From Halobacillus naozhouensis (GTDB lineage Bacteria > Bacillota > Bacilli > Bacillales > Halobacillaceae): DNA of 64,000 bases. Made by a program: the position numbers and the translations under genes. The notes beneath the pieces were generated by a model. The model saw only the letters and a list, made by a program, of their open reading frames with translations. It was not told the origin of the DNA and did not search any database. Of the stretch, positions 1 through 8,403 are shown piece after piece. Each line of letters starts with the position of its first letter. Positions within the stretch are counted from its first letter, which is position 1. The stretch lies in assembly GCF_029714185.1 (NCBI RefSeq), contig NZ_CP121671.1, forward strand, positions 3,844,001 through 3,908,000, written 5' to 3'.

Positions 1-213
1 TGTACTGATGGTAAATGCCTGGAATGGGGATGTACCTTTCTTTCCGTCAGCTGATATCGCCCGCTTATCAAATAAAACGCGGAACATTTCAGGGATATAA
101 CGAAATTGGGCAAAATTCAGACGAATAGTAAAATAAAGACCAAGCCCTAAAAGTGCTGCAACAAGAATGTATCCCCACATCCAGCCATTTAGCGTGGATA
201 TTATTTCTTCCAT
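1..213 (-). CDS. Alanine/glycine:cation (Na+) symporter, N-terminal part only
   Basis: The first 71 codons of a minus-strand gene that runs off the left edge. The start ATG at 211-213 follows a strong GGAGGTGGAGG-type ribosome site. The protein opens MEEIISTLNGWMWGYILVAA, then has a hydrophobic segment and the stretch RYIPEMFRVLFDKRAISADG, followed by KGTSPFQAFTIST. This matches the start of AGCS-family (AlsT/DagA-type) sodium:alanine or glycine symporters, which are integral membrane carriers. Only the first transmembrane helix and first loop are in view, so the substrate cannot be told. Family assignment is from recognised N-terminal sequence, not a search. Confidence 0.82.
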   Translation of the reverse strand, partial: MEEIISTLNGWMWGYILVAALLGLGLYFTIRLNFAQFRYIPEMFRVLFDKRAISADGKKGTSPFQAFTIST

Positions 214-540
214 TTCCCTCCACCTCCAAATTTTTTTGAAAAAATTTACATTAGGAATCTTTCCCTAATAAAATCTGAGTGAAACCTACCAAGTAAATTA
301 GAAACAGATAAGACGACCAATATTTACTTTACCAATAATCGTACGAACTTAAAATAGGAATATGCGATTGAATTTTAAAAATAAAACTCATCATAGCTTT
401 CACAAACTGTAAAGAAACGTGTCTCGACGGCTTATATTTTTATTGATTTTTTCAAAATCAGCTTGGCTTTCTATTAAAAAACTACAATCATTTATAAAAC
501 AGCCTTTTGTTTCAAACAAGAAGAAACTGAAAAATGAACT
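214..540. other. Intergenic region without a recognised gene
   Basis: An AT-rich stretch upstream of the symporter. Together with 591-718 it makes a roughly 500-base gap. No ORF with a ribosome site and no riboswitch motif was seen. It must hold the minus-strand symporter promoter, but I could not pick one convincing -35/-10 pair. Confidence 0.5.
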
Positions 541-590
541 AAAAAAGCTACTCCTCTCTTAGTTCTAACTAAGAGAGGAGTAGCTTTTAT
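541..590 (-). terminator. Long perfect hairpin, Rho-independent terminator
   Basis: A near-perfect inverted repeat with 22-nt arms at 543-564 and 567-588 around a 2-nt loop. Read on the minus strand it is followed by a T-rich run, which fits termination of the thioesterase gene that ends about 130 nt upstream. The long perfect stem would also block plus-strand reading. Confidence 0.8.
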
Positions 591-718
591 CTTAGAATTC
601 CGTGTTGAATATACCTAAGAGGCTCAGGCGTTCGTAAGTACGCACAAAAATGCTTGTAGAGAAAAACAAAGGTATTCATTCATCAGGGTTACGTTATACA
701 TTTATTTTTTATTCCTGT

Positions 719-1240
719 CTATTCGTCCGACTTCCACGGTAGCCCTGTTCCGAACATTTCAGCAAGTTCCTTGGATTCTTTTCTCCTCAAATTACGCTGT
801 TCACGGCGTTTACCTGCACCTTCATGGAGCCATTTTTCTTCCTTCGATTCCGGATAGACCGGTGGAACCGGAGTCGGCTTGTTATGTTCATCAACAGCTA
901 CCATGGAAAGAAACGCTGTTGTACATACTTTTCTTTCACCCGTAAGTAAATTTTCCGTAATGGCTTTAACGAACACTTCCATTGAGGTGTTGTGAGTCCA
1001 CGTTACAAAAGCTTCTAGACAAATCGTATCGCCTTCAAATACGGGCTGCAGGAAATCTACTGAATCAGTAGAGGCCGTAACAACCGGCTGGCGGCAATGC
1101 CTTACAGAGGCAATTGCTGCCACATCATCAATATAGGCCATCAACTTCCCTCCAAATAACGTCCCATGACTATTTGTATCTGGCGGGAGTACGTGTGAAT
1201 TCTTTACGGCTAATGAATCAATGCAAGGTTTAGCTTCCAT
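719..1240 (-). CDS. Acyl-CoA thioesterase, hotdog fold (YkhA-like)
   Basis: A 173-residue hotdog-fold thioesterase expected to hydrolyse acyl-CoA in the cytoplasm. The family signature NSHGTLFGG lies at residues 23-31, followed by the helix YIDDVAAIA with the candidate catalytic Asp at 38/39. A charged C-terminal tail (EEKWLHEGAGKRREQRN) is typical of YkhA-like bacillus proteins. I chose the ATG at 1238-1240: another in-frame ATG two codons earlier (1244-1246) directly abuts the AGAGAGGG ribosome site and is too close. It is monocistronic, with a hairpin downstream at 541-590. The natural acyl substrate is unknown. Confidence 0.85.
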   Translation of the reverse strand: MEAKPCIDSLAVKNSHVLPPDTNSHGTLFGGKLMAYIDDVAAIASVRHCRQPVVTASTDSVDFLQPVFEGDTICLEAFVTWTHNTSMEVFVKAITENLLTGERKVCTTAFLSMVAVDEHNKPTPVPPVYPESKEEKWLHEGAGKRREQRNLRRKESKELAEMFGTGLPWKSDE

Positions 1241-1288
1241 TGTCATCCCTCTCTTTCTTTTCTGGAATCGTTCCCTTCACCTATTATA

Positions 1289-2644
1289 TCACTTTTCATC
1301 TGATGACATCCTTTTCGTTAATTTCATTTCAAAGGTTGCCCCGTTTTGACTCTCATTATTATAGGCCTGGATGGTCCCACCACTGCGTTGAACAATTGCA
1401 CGTGAAATCGCCAACCCAAGACCTGTTTCCCCTTGTTTCCCTTTAATAAACCGTTCAAATAAGTGTGGCAGAAGCTCTTCTGGTATGCCGTCTCCATCAT
1501 CAGTTACAAGAACCCGCAGTACATCCCCCTCAATATAGGAACGAAGGATCACTTCATGATTGGCATGACGGACACCATTTCCAATCATATTAATGAAGGC
1601 CTGAAGGATACGCTCCCTGTCCACAAACGTGTGAAAGGTACCATCTGCTTCAAGACGTAATTCGATATCCCTTTCCCTGGCAAGAGGGACTAGACGATCC
1701 TTTGCCTGATTGATGACATCGATCACATTCGTTTCTTCTGCGTGGTACACATCCTCATTGCTATCAAGCTTGGCTAACAAAATCATCTCATTGACAATCT
1801 TCTTCAACCGTTCTGTCTCACTAACAACGACCGTAAGCCCTTTTTCGGCTGCCTCCTTTTCAAAAACACCATCACGAATCCCTTCTGCGTACCCTTGAAT
1901 AGCCATCAACGGGGTTTTTAGTTCATGGGAAGCATTTTGGAAAAACTGTTTTTGTGAGGTAATATAACGTTCCAGTTCATAAGCCATTTGCCGGACACTT
2001 TGTTCTACCTCTTTTATCTCTCCACTCGCTTTTACTGTCTGAACTTGAGAAAACTGCCGCTTTTCAATTTTCTTTACTTCCTGCTTCAATCGCGTAAGCG
2101 GAGTAACGAGTTTTTTTGTTAAAAAGTAACCCATAATAATGGCAAGCATCAACCCTATAAAGAAGACACCGATCATTCGCCCTGCAAAAATAGCTTGTAC
2201 AACTTGCAGGTCATCAAATGGAGTCGCAATCACTAAGATCATACCGCTACTGCTAGGCTCAAAACCTAAGTCATATACTACATAGCTTTCACCCCGATGG
2301 CTTTCCCACACTTCTTCCTCAATGAGCTCACCGTCATAGTTTTCAACCCACGTTTTGGCCGTTTCAGCTGGAAGTGTACTGAATAAAACTTCTTCACCGT
2401 AACGATCGAATAATAACATAGGAAAATTACTGTCCTGAATGAATTTCGATAGTTGAGCCACTCTCTCTGAAGGATTCTGCTCATTTGCAATATTTTTTAG
2501 CACTTCAGCACGGCCTTCCAGCTGTCTCAATTCATCCTGCACAAGCAAGTCCATCAGCAAAGAATAGATAAAAAAAGCTGTAAGCGACATAATGACAATA
2601 ATAATCGCAGTAAATGCAGCATTCAACTGATACAGGAGCTTCAT
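1289..2644 (-). CDS. cssS: Secretion-stress sensor histidine kinase CssS
   Basis: A 451-residue membrane kinase, the same length as Bacillus subtilis CssS. It has TM1 at about 9-30, an extracytoplasmic sensor region at about 31-150, TM2 at about 156-177, a HAMP linker, and a HisKA domain with phospho-accepting His240 in NASHELKTPL. The HATPase domain shows an N-box (NMIGNGVRHA, near 352-361), DDGDGIP (near 382-388) and GETGLGLA. Its start overlaps the cssR stop by 4 nt (ATGA), so the two are translationally coupled. CssS senses misfolded or overproduced exported proteins at the membrane surface. The divergent htrB-type protease supports this identity over a generic OmpR-class kinase. Confidence 0.85.
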   Translation of the reverse strand: MKLLYQLNAAFTAIIIVIMSLTAFFIYSLLMDLLVQDELRQLEGRAEVLKNIANEQNPSERVAQLSKFIQDSNFPMLLFDRYGEEVLFSTLPAETAKTWVENYDGELIEEEVWESHRGESYVVYDLGFEPSSSGMILVIATPFDDLQVVQAIFAGRMIGVFFIGLMLAIIMGYFLTKKLVTPLTRLKQEVKKIEKRQFSQVQTVKASGEIKEVEQSVRQMAYELERYITSQKQFFQNASHELKTPLMAIQGYAEGIRDGVFEKEAAEKGLTVVVSETERLKKIVNEMILLAKLDSNEDVYHAEETNVIDVINQAKDRLVPLARERDIELRLEADGTFHTFVDRERILQAFINMIGNGVRHANHEVILRSYIEGDVLRVLVTDDGDGIPEELLPHLFERFIKGKQGETGLGLAISRAIVQRSGGTIQAYNNESQNGATFEMKLTKRMSSDEK

Positions 2645-3333
2645 GATGAACTCCTGTTCGACCTGAGCCGATAGCCATGACCCCAGACCGTTTCTAATGG
2701 GAGGTCTTTCATTTTTTTTCGAAGACGCTTCACTAAATCATCGACGGCCCGGTCACTGCCAAAGTAATCATCGCCCCAAACCTGAACAAGCAGTTCCTCT
2801 CTGCTAAAAGCACGGTTTTCCTGTTCAGCGAGGATTTTTAACATTTCAAACTCCTTTGTCGTCACCTCTATTTCCGTCTCCTGGAAATAGGCACTTCGCT
2901 CCGCATCGTTTAAGGTAAGTTCTCCGGCTTGTATAAGTTCAGCGGATCCTTCCTTTTCCGGCTTCATCACTTCCCACCGTTTTAAATGACGCTTCACTCT
3001 TGCTACCAGTTCCCTTGGGCTGAAGGGTTTTGTTAAATAGTCATCGCCGCCTAATTCAAGTCCTATTATTTTATCAACTTCTTCATCTTTCGCTGAGATA
3101 ATCACAATCGGCACCTCGGATGTCTGCCGTACTTTTTTGCAAAATTCGTAGCCATCCATACCAGGAAGCATAAGATCAAGCACCCATAAGTCAGGCGGCT
3201 CTCCTTCAAACAGCTCCCAGGCTGTTTCCGCTGTTTCAAGCGCCTTGACTTTAAATCCCTCTTTCGCTAAATAGCCTGTGACAATGTCACGGATATTGGC
3301 ATCATCTTCGACTAAACCAATTGTTTGATCCAT
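2641..3333 (-). CDS. cssR: Secretion-stress response regulator CssR (OmpR family)
   Basis: A 230-residue response regulator with a receiver domain (acidic pocket ED at 9-10, phospho-acceptor Asp53 in VLDLMLPGMDG, Lys in LTKPFSP) and a C-terminal OmpR-type winged helix (about 135-228, ending GHGYRLR). The ATG at 3331-3333 follows AAGGAGTG. It is coupled to cssS and divergent from an HtrA-family protease. In B. subtilis, CssRS controls htrA and htrB and its own operon, and the same geometry is seen here, so CssR very likely acts in the 3334-3556 intergenic region. Confidence 0.87.
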   Translation of the reverse strand: MDQTIGLVEDDANIRDIVTGYLAKEGFKVKALETAETAWELFEGEPPDLWVLDLMLPGMDGYEFCKKVRQTSEVPIVIISAKDEEVDKIIGLELGGDDYLTKPFSPRELVARVKRHLKRWEVMKPEKEGSAELIQAGELTLNDAERSAYFQETEIEVTTKEFEMLKILAEQENRAFSREELLVQVWGDDYFGSDRAVDDLVKRLRKKMKDLPLETVWGHGYRLRSNRSSS

Positions 3334-3368
3334 ATTATTTCACTCCTTACGATCAAGGCTTTTCTACA

Positions 3369-3416
3369 TTTTCGCATACTTTTAAGAAGAGAACCTCTTT
3401 TACACACTTTTTCCAC
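3369..3416 (+). promoter_or_regulatory. Candidate CssR-binding T-tract direct repeats
   Basis: Three related octamers lie in the cssR-htrB intergenic region: TTTTCGCA (3369), TTTTACAC (3398) and TTTTCCAC (3409). The last two are 11 bp apart, one helical turn, as expected for OmpR-type regulators that bind direct repeats. No binding evidence is available from sequence alone. Confidence 0.35.
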
Positions 3417-3556
3417 ATTTACTCCAAAGTCATGCCATAACTCATCCGTAGAATAAAAATTGCAAGAGGGAATCAGTTCGTTATCTAAATTCATCGCTAC
3501 AGTAATTCCATACTCTACTCTCTCTTATTTTTTCTAAGAAAGGGGCCATTAGAAAT

Positions 3557-4705
3557 ATGAATGATGAGAATAACAAAAAACCTAAACAGCACTATAAACG
3601 ATCCGGTTTAGCTTATGGAGTATTAGGAGCTATTATAGCAGTGTTTTTTATAACAACTGTATTCCAATGGCAGGGGATCTCGATAAACATCAATACGAGT
3701 AAACCTACTGCCCAAGCTGATGAGTTACAACTAGGTAAAACTCAGGAAGCCGTAACACAGGCCGTCAATGAAACAGAAGAGTCTGTTGTAGCTGTAAGCA
3801 ATATTCAGGAAAGTCCCCGCGGTTTACAAAAAGCCGGCACTGGATCTGGGGTCATTTACAAGAAAGACGGCGATCAAGCTTATATTGTGACCAACCATCA
3901 CGTAGTAGCCAATGCTTCTGAAATTGAAGTGATTTTAAGTGATGGTACAAAAGTTAAAGCCGAATTGAAAGGCAGTGACCCACTAACAGACCTAGCCGTT
4001 TTACAAATAGATAGCGAACATGTCGAAGGGGTTGCAGAACTAGGGTCATCCGAAGACGTAGAGGTTGGCCAAACAGCCATAGCAATCGGTAACCCGCTTG
4101 GCATGGAATTCGCTGGTTCAGTCACTAAAGGAATTGTCAGTGGTCTTAACCGTGATATTCCAGTAGATATTAACGGAGACCAACAGCCAGACTGGCAAAC
4201 CGAGGTGATTCAGACCGATGCCGCTATTAACCCAGGAAATAGCGGTGGGGCACTGGTTAATCTTCAAGGTGAAGTCATAGGAATTAATTCTATGAAGATC
4301 GCTAAAAAAGAAGTAGAAGGCATCGGCTTCGCTATTCCGATGAGTGTGGTCAAGCCAGTCATTAAAGACCTGGAAACTCAAGGAAGCGTGCAGCGACCTT
4401 ACATGGGTATATCCCTGAAGGATGTAAGTGAAGTTCCGAGTCCCATTCTTGAAAGAGAATTGAACCTGCCAGGCAGCGTCCAGTATGGTGTTATCGTTGC
4501 CGGGGTGGAAAAGGGGACTCCTGCAGCTGATGCTAATCTACAAAAGTATGACGTGATTACAAAAATTGACGACGAGAAAGTAAAATCGCTCATGAGTTTA
4601 CGCCAATACCTTTATAAGGAAGCCAAGATTGGCGAACAGGTAGAACTGACCGTTTACCGAAATGGTGAACCGATGAAAGTTTCACTCGAACTTTCCTCCC
4701 AATAA
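3557..4705 (+). CDS. htrB: Membrane-anchored HtrA-family serine protease (HtrB/DegP-like)
   Basis: A 382-residue extracytoplasmic quality-control protease. It has a short cytoplasmic N-terminus, one transmembrane anchor at about 18-38, and an S1C trypsin-like domain with catalytic triad His115 (TNHHVV), Asp145 (DPLTDLAVL) and Ser229 (NPGNSGGAL). A C-terminal PDZ domain (about 285-378) contains GTPAADANLQKYDVI. It degrades or refolds misfolded proteins at the outer face of the membrane. It is divergent from cssRS, so it is probably induced by secretion or heat stress through CssR. A clear terminator follows. It could equally be called htrA; the choice of htrB follows the cssRS-linked B. subtilis paralogue. 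Confidence 0.88.
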   Translation: MNDENNKKPKQHYKRSGLAYGVLGAIIAVFFITTVFQWQGISININTSKPTAQADELQLGKTQEAVTQAVNETEESVVAVSNIQESPRGLQKAGTGSGVIYKKDGDQAYIVTNHHVVANASEIEVILSDGTKVKAELKGSDPLTDLAVLQIDSEHVEGVAELGSSEDVEVGQTAIAIGNPLGMEFAGSVTKGIVSGLNRDIPVDINGDQQPDWQTEVIQTDAAINPGNSGGALVNLQGEVIGINSMKIAKKEVEGIGFAIPMSVVKPVIKDLETQGSVQRPYMGISLKDVSEVPSPILERELNLPGSVQYGVIVAGVEKGTPAADANLQKYDVITKIDDEKVKSLMSLRQYLYKEAKIGEQVELTVYRNGEPMKVSLELSSQ

Positions 4706-4727
4706 AATATAAATTTAACCTCTCTCT

Positions 4728-4765
4728 AAAAAGGACCTGTGACTAGAAGCACAGGTCCTTTTTTT
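4728..4765 (+). terminator. Rho-independent terminator of htrB
   Basis: Stem of 14 bp (4728-4741 with 4750-4763), loop 4742-4749, followed by a T run on the plus strand. It lies 23 nt after the htrB stop. Confidence 0.9.
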
Positions 4766-4847
4766 ATGTTGGCTAAAAAACGTTAAACCGCTTATTCAAT
4801 TCAAAACTATACGGTTTTTCAGCCTGCCACTGCAGACCCCAGATAAT

Positions 4848-6290
4848 TTAGAGAATGGGTGATAACAGTCTTGCTATCGCTTCTTTAAATTTAATCCATG
4901 TTGAGCGATTCTTATATAACTTAAAGGTCAATTTAGTTGAATCGGTAATATCTTCATGAAATCGGTCTGCTAACACGTGTGCAATCTTCGGATGGTATAA
5001 AAAAGCATTCACTTCAAAGTTTAATCGGAAACTGCGTACATCAATGTTAGCTGTACCCACTGAAGCGATATTGCCGTCCACAATAAGGGTTTTCGCATGT
5101 AGAAAGCCTTTTTGATAAATATAAACAGTTGCTCCCGCCTTTAACAATTCTCCGATGTTGGAATACGTTGCCCAATAAACGAAGGGATGATCAGGTTTAT
5201 TAGGAATCATAATCCGCACGTCAACACCTGATAAGACAGCAATTCTCATGGCATCCAGCAAACTATCATCGGGAATGAAATAAGGTGTCTGGATATAAAC
5301 GTATTCTTTTGCAGACATAATCATTTTGATATATCCATTCTTAATCTGTTCCCAGTCTGAATCCGGGCCGCTTGAGATGATTTGGACGCCAACATCCCCC
5401 TCAGCTTCCGCTTGAAAATAGCGTTCATCATAAAAAATATCATCCCTTGAGGCATGGTTCCAGTCTAAAATAAATCGGGTCTGCATATTGTTCACAGCCC
5501 CGCCTTTAATACGAACATGGGTATCACGCCAGTATCCAAAACGCTTACTATACCCTAAGTATTCGTCTCCAATGTTAAATCCGCCGATATAACCAATTTT
5601 GCCATCAATGATAGCCAGTTTGCGATGGTTACGATAGTTAATTTTCATATTTAGTTTAGGAATCAGCGGCGGAAAGAAGGTCTCGACCATTCCGCCTGCT
5701 TCTTCAATTCTTCTTATATATTTACGCCTCAATTTTCTTGAGCCCATATCGTCATACAGCAGCTTCACCTCTACACCTTGTTCCGCTTTCCTAACAAGGA
5801 CATCAGCCAGCCGCTGTCCTAATTGGTCATCACGGACAATGTAGTAAAGAAGATGGATGTGTTCTTGTGCCTGTTCAAGATCTTCAAGTAAGGCATGAAA
5901 TTTCTTCTGACCATCAGTAAAAATTTCCACTTCATTGTCTTGTGTAAGCAGTGCGTCATTATTTTTCAATTGCATATAGATTAAATCTTCATATGGAACA
6001 ATATCTTCATGGTAAACTTTTAACGTATGGTCTTTAATGGAACGGAGCTGGTCCTGGACTGCTGTCAAAAGCCCTAAACGGCTCTTCTTATCCCAGGTAA
6101 AGATTTCTTTTTTACTTAATTTCCGTCCAAATATTAAATATAGAAAAAAGCCTGCAATTGGAATGAAGAGAAGAACCATTAACCAAGCCCAGGTTGAGCT
6201 TGCATCCCGGCGTTCAAGGAAGATAATAGCCAGTGCCAAAAGCACGTTTAATATGAGGATTACACTTAATACGTAAGGGAGAAAAATCAC
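4848..6290 (-). CDS. cls: Cardiolipin synthase
   Basis: A 480-residue phospholipase-D-superfamily enzyme that joins two phosphatidylglycerol molecules into cardiolipin and glycerol at the membrane. Two N-terminal transmembrane helices (about 3-24 and 34-54) precede two HKD catalytic motifs: His222-Lys224-Asp229 (NHRKLAIIDG) and His398-Lys400-Asp405 (LHAKTLIVDG). Length and domain order are normal for bacillus ClsA/YwnE-type enzymes. It stands alone. More cardiolipin is a common salt adaptation, which would suit a halophile (inference). Confidence 0.92.
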   Translation of the reverse strand: MIFLPYVLSVILILNVLLALAIIFLERRDASSTWAWLMVLLFIPIAGFFLYLIFGRKLSKKEIFTWDKKSRLGLLTAVQDQLRSIKDHTLKVYHEDIVPYEDLIYMQLKNNDALLTQDNEVEIFTDGQKKFHALLEDLEQAQEHIHLLYYIVRDDQLGQRLADVLVRKAEQGVEVKLLYDDMGSRKLRRKYIRRIEEAGGMVETFFPPLIPKLNMKINYRNHRKLAIIDGKIGYIGGFNIGDEYLGYSKRFGYWRDTHVRIKGGAVNNMQTRFILDWNHASRDDIFYDERYFQAEAEGDVGVQIISSGPDSDWEQIKNGYIKMIMSAKEYVYIQTPYFIPDDSLLDAMRIAVLSGVDVRIMIPNKPDHPFVYWATYSNIGELLKAGATVYIYQKGFLHAKTLIVDGNIASVGTANIDVRSFRLNFEVNAFLYHPKIAHVLADRFHEDITDSTKLTFKLYKNRSTWIKFKEAIARLLSPIL

Positions 6291-6424
6291 CTCATCCCCA
6301 CCTTCCTTTTAGTAACACTATTGCTTATATACTATAGCACATTACAGGATATGACCTAAACAAGAAAAGCGGAAGGAAGCTAATGGGAAGTAATGTTTTT
6401 CGTATCTTGATCCCTAACTAAAAT

Positions 6425-6462
6425 AAGAGGCATAACTCCAGACGAGTCAGCCTCTTTTGTAC
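6425..6462 (-). terminator. Probable terminator of niaR
   Basis: Imperfect stem AAGAGGC...GCCTCTT just downstream of the niaR stop on the minus strand, followed by a weak T-rich run. Confidence 0.55.
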
Positions 6463-6464
6463 GT

Positions 6465-7004
6465 TTATTTAAGTTCCAATAAAATACCCTTAGAAGCGAG
6501 TTCCTTTTCTGCTTCATCTAACGCTTCGATTTGATCTGCCGAGATAGTATGTGTATGAATTCCATCTGTTAACTCAAGTAAAAACGACGCTTTTGTAGAA
6601 TTGACCTGATCTATAAAACGCTGAACATCGCGGCGATTTGAAATGTTTAAACGAGCCGTTAGATCACCATAAACTGGATGCTCTACAACGACATCCTCTA
6701 TCTTCACCCCATGATCCACCATAATCGTCAGTTCTGCCTCGGTTTGTTCAGCGGAGTGACAACAGACAATTGTTCGTTTAAACTTAGGAGCTGAATTCAT
6801 TTTTGTTAAGTAAACATACCCTTGACTCGTTGCTACAATGGGCTCACCACTAGCTTTCAACAGAGAAACGTCTCCCACAATCACCTGCCTGGTCACGTGC
6901 ATTTCTTTGGCAATAGAACTTCCTGTAAGAGGTTCGTCCCGTTCCTTTAATAAAGTTAATATATAATCTCTGCGTTCTTTTGCTTTCAGCTTAGAATCAC
7001 TCAT
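6465..7004 (-). CDS. niaR: Niacin-responsive transcriptional repressor NiaR (3H-domain)
   Basis: A 179-residue regulator with an N-terminal winged-helix HTH (RRDYILTLLKERDEPLTGSSIAKEMHVTRQVIVGD, about 9-45) and a C-terminal 3H domain, named for three conserved His. These fall in segments around VDHGVKIEDVVVEHPVYGDL and DGIHTHTISA. NiaR (B. subtilis YrxA) binds nicotinic acid and represses NAD synthesis or niacin uptake genes. I chose the ATG at 7002-7004, 8 nt after GAGGGAG; a longer upstream reading lacks a ribosome site. No NAD gene is adjacent, so its targets lie outside the window or are distant. Confidence 0.85.
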   Translation of the reverse strand: MSDSKLKAKERRDYILTLLKERDEPLTGSSIAKEMHVTRQVIVGDVSLLKASGEPIVATSQGYVYLTKMNSAPKFKRTIVCCHSAEQTEAELTIMVDHGVKIEDVVVEHPVYGDLTARLNISNRRDVQRFIDQVNSTKASFLLELTDGIHTHTISADQIEALDEAEKELASKGILLELK

Positions 7005-7077
7005 GTTAACGACTCCCTCGTACGTATATCTTACTTCCAGTTTATCATAATTGCTCAACTGGAAGAGAGGGGAAATC

Positions 7078-7725
7078 TTAGTCTGCTCTATGATTTCTTA
7101 CATAATTCACTACATATAAACCAGTCCCCATCAGGACCATGGCCAAACCAAGCAGAAGGATATTATATAGCGATGTGGCTGTATCAGGAAGTCCCACACC
7201 TGAATAACCTACAGGCGGCTGGTCTGATGGCTCCGGGTTTTGTGACCTTGCAATGCTATCCTCTCCTTCTGCGGTAAATTTAATCTCAAACCTTCCCGCT
7301 AACCCCTGATAGTCGTTTCCTAACTCAAAAGGCATCTCCACGGTAAGAGTTAATCGATCTTCCTCGGAAACTTTCAGAGACCTCTTATCCAGTTCAGATA
7401 GTCCTTTTAATGAGCCAGCATATAATTGCATTCCCGTTTGATCTGTGACCTGTATCCGTAAGGCCCGGAATAATTTTTCTGATCCTCCGGCAAGTTTAGA
7501 TACTGTTGTATAAGTAAAATCTCTGACCCCTAAATTCGAGATCTCAACTTGCCTTGTCATCGTGTCTCCTGGTTTTAAGTTACTCACCTCAAACAAAACT
7601 GATTCTGGAGAAGTCCCAATATTCACCTCTTTTTCCTCTTCAGCAGCTTGCACGCGATCTGAAAAAATAATTAGGCAGATAAAAGATAGACAAAGAGCAC
7701 AGAAGATCTTCCATGATTTTTCCAT
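7078..7725 (-). CDS. Cell-wall-anchored surface protein with LPDTA sorting signal
   Basis: A 215-residue exported protein. A signal peptide covers about 1-27 (cleavage near VQA-AE). The body (about 35-150) resembles TasA/camelysin-type beta-rich surface proteins (NLKPGDTMTRQVEISNLG, then a segment with AGSLKGL). A Ser/Pro-rich linker precedes LPDTA at 179-183, a hydrophobic helix and a positively charged tail (VRNHRAD). LPxTA-type signals are handled by class D sortases. The only sortase nearby, divergent at 7955, is broken by an internal deletion, so anchoring may depend on a sortase elsewhere or may be lost. No enzymatic motif was seen; the function is unknown, perhaps matrix or biofilm related. 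Confidence 0.7.
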   Translation of the reverse strand: MEKSWKIFCALCLSFICLIIFSDRVQAAEEEKEVNIGTSPESVLFEVSNLKPGDTMTRQVEISNLGVRDFTYTTVSKLAGGSEKLFRALRIQVTDQTGMQLYAGSLKGLSELDKRSLKVSEEDRLTLTVEMPFELGNDYQGLAGRFEIKFTAEGEDSIARSQNPEPSDQPPVGYSGVGLPDTATSLYNILLLGLAMVLMGTGLYVVNYVRNHRAD

Positions 7726-7954
7726 TCGCTACTTATACCCTCCTTTCTTCTATACTTTCTCGTTCTCAATAAAGAACTTTAGATTATTATATAAGTTTCT
7801 AATAAAATATAAAACAGCTAAAAAACAGCTTATATTCGTTTTAAAGAACACTATCCTGCTGTTTTCTTAACGTAACACTATTTTACATTAAATTTCACAA
7901 CTTTAACTGAGCACAACTGTTCTTTATAATGAATTTAAAAAGGGGGGTGCACTT

Positions 7955-8319
7955 ATGTTTAAAAAACTAGGCATAGTCTTGCTAATGGCTGGGATTTCCT
8001 TAATCATTTATGCTGGAGAATCCCTATATCAATCATCAATGACGCAGTCAAACGCACTTAAAGAAGCGAAGCTACTAGTTAATAAGCTACCTAATAAAGT
8101 AACTGAGTCTCCTTCATTAGCTAAAGAATTATCTGAATTTAAATGGTGGATGGAACGTACACCTATCAAATGAGTCATGCAAAGATTGTCGATGCGGAAG
8201 ATACAACAGTCATTCATTCCACCTATCCAGAAGAAATCTTAGTCCTCACAACCTGCTACCCTTTCAGTTTCATAGGAAACGCCCCAAAACGCTATATTAT
8301 TTACGCCAAAAAAGCCTAA
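7955..8319 (+). pseudogene. Class D sortase, internally deleted
   Basis: The frame opening at 7955 (after AGGGGGG) encodes 72 residues: MFKKLGIVLLMAGISLIIYA, then a sortase-D-like N-terminal anchor and linker, ending at a stop at 8171-8173. From about 8152, in a different frame, the DNA encodes a typical sortase D C-terminus: KIVDAEDTTVI, then LVLTTCYPFSFIGNAP with the catalytic-type Cys, and KRYIIYAKKA with the conserved Arg, stopping at 8317-8319. The middle of a normal roughly 200-residue sortase is missing, including the region with the catalytic His. The join is out of frame. It lies next to an LPDTA surface protein, the expected substrate. I read it as a sortase gene inactivated by internal deletion. 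Confidence 0.78.
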
Positions 8320-8321
8320 AA

Positions 8322-8370
8322 AACACCCACCTCAGGTCATCCAGAATATGGATGATCTGAGGTGGGTGTT
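8322..8370 (-). repeat. Dispersed palindrome copy 1, likely bidirectional terminator
   Basis: Arms of 22 nt (8322-8343 and 8349-8370, one mismatch) around a 5-nt loop. The core CACCTCAGGTCATCCA recurs as a second palindrome at 34458-34496. Here it sits between the convergent sortase remnant and the sucrose hydrolase, and on the minus strand it is followed by a T run, so it can end the hydrolase transcript. Confidence 0.75.
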
Positions 8371-8403
8371 ATTACCTTTATTACTATTGCGTCTATAGCA
8401 TGA

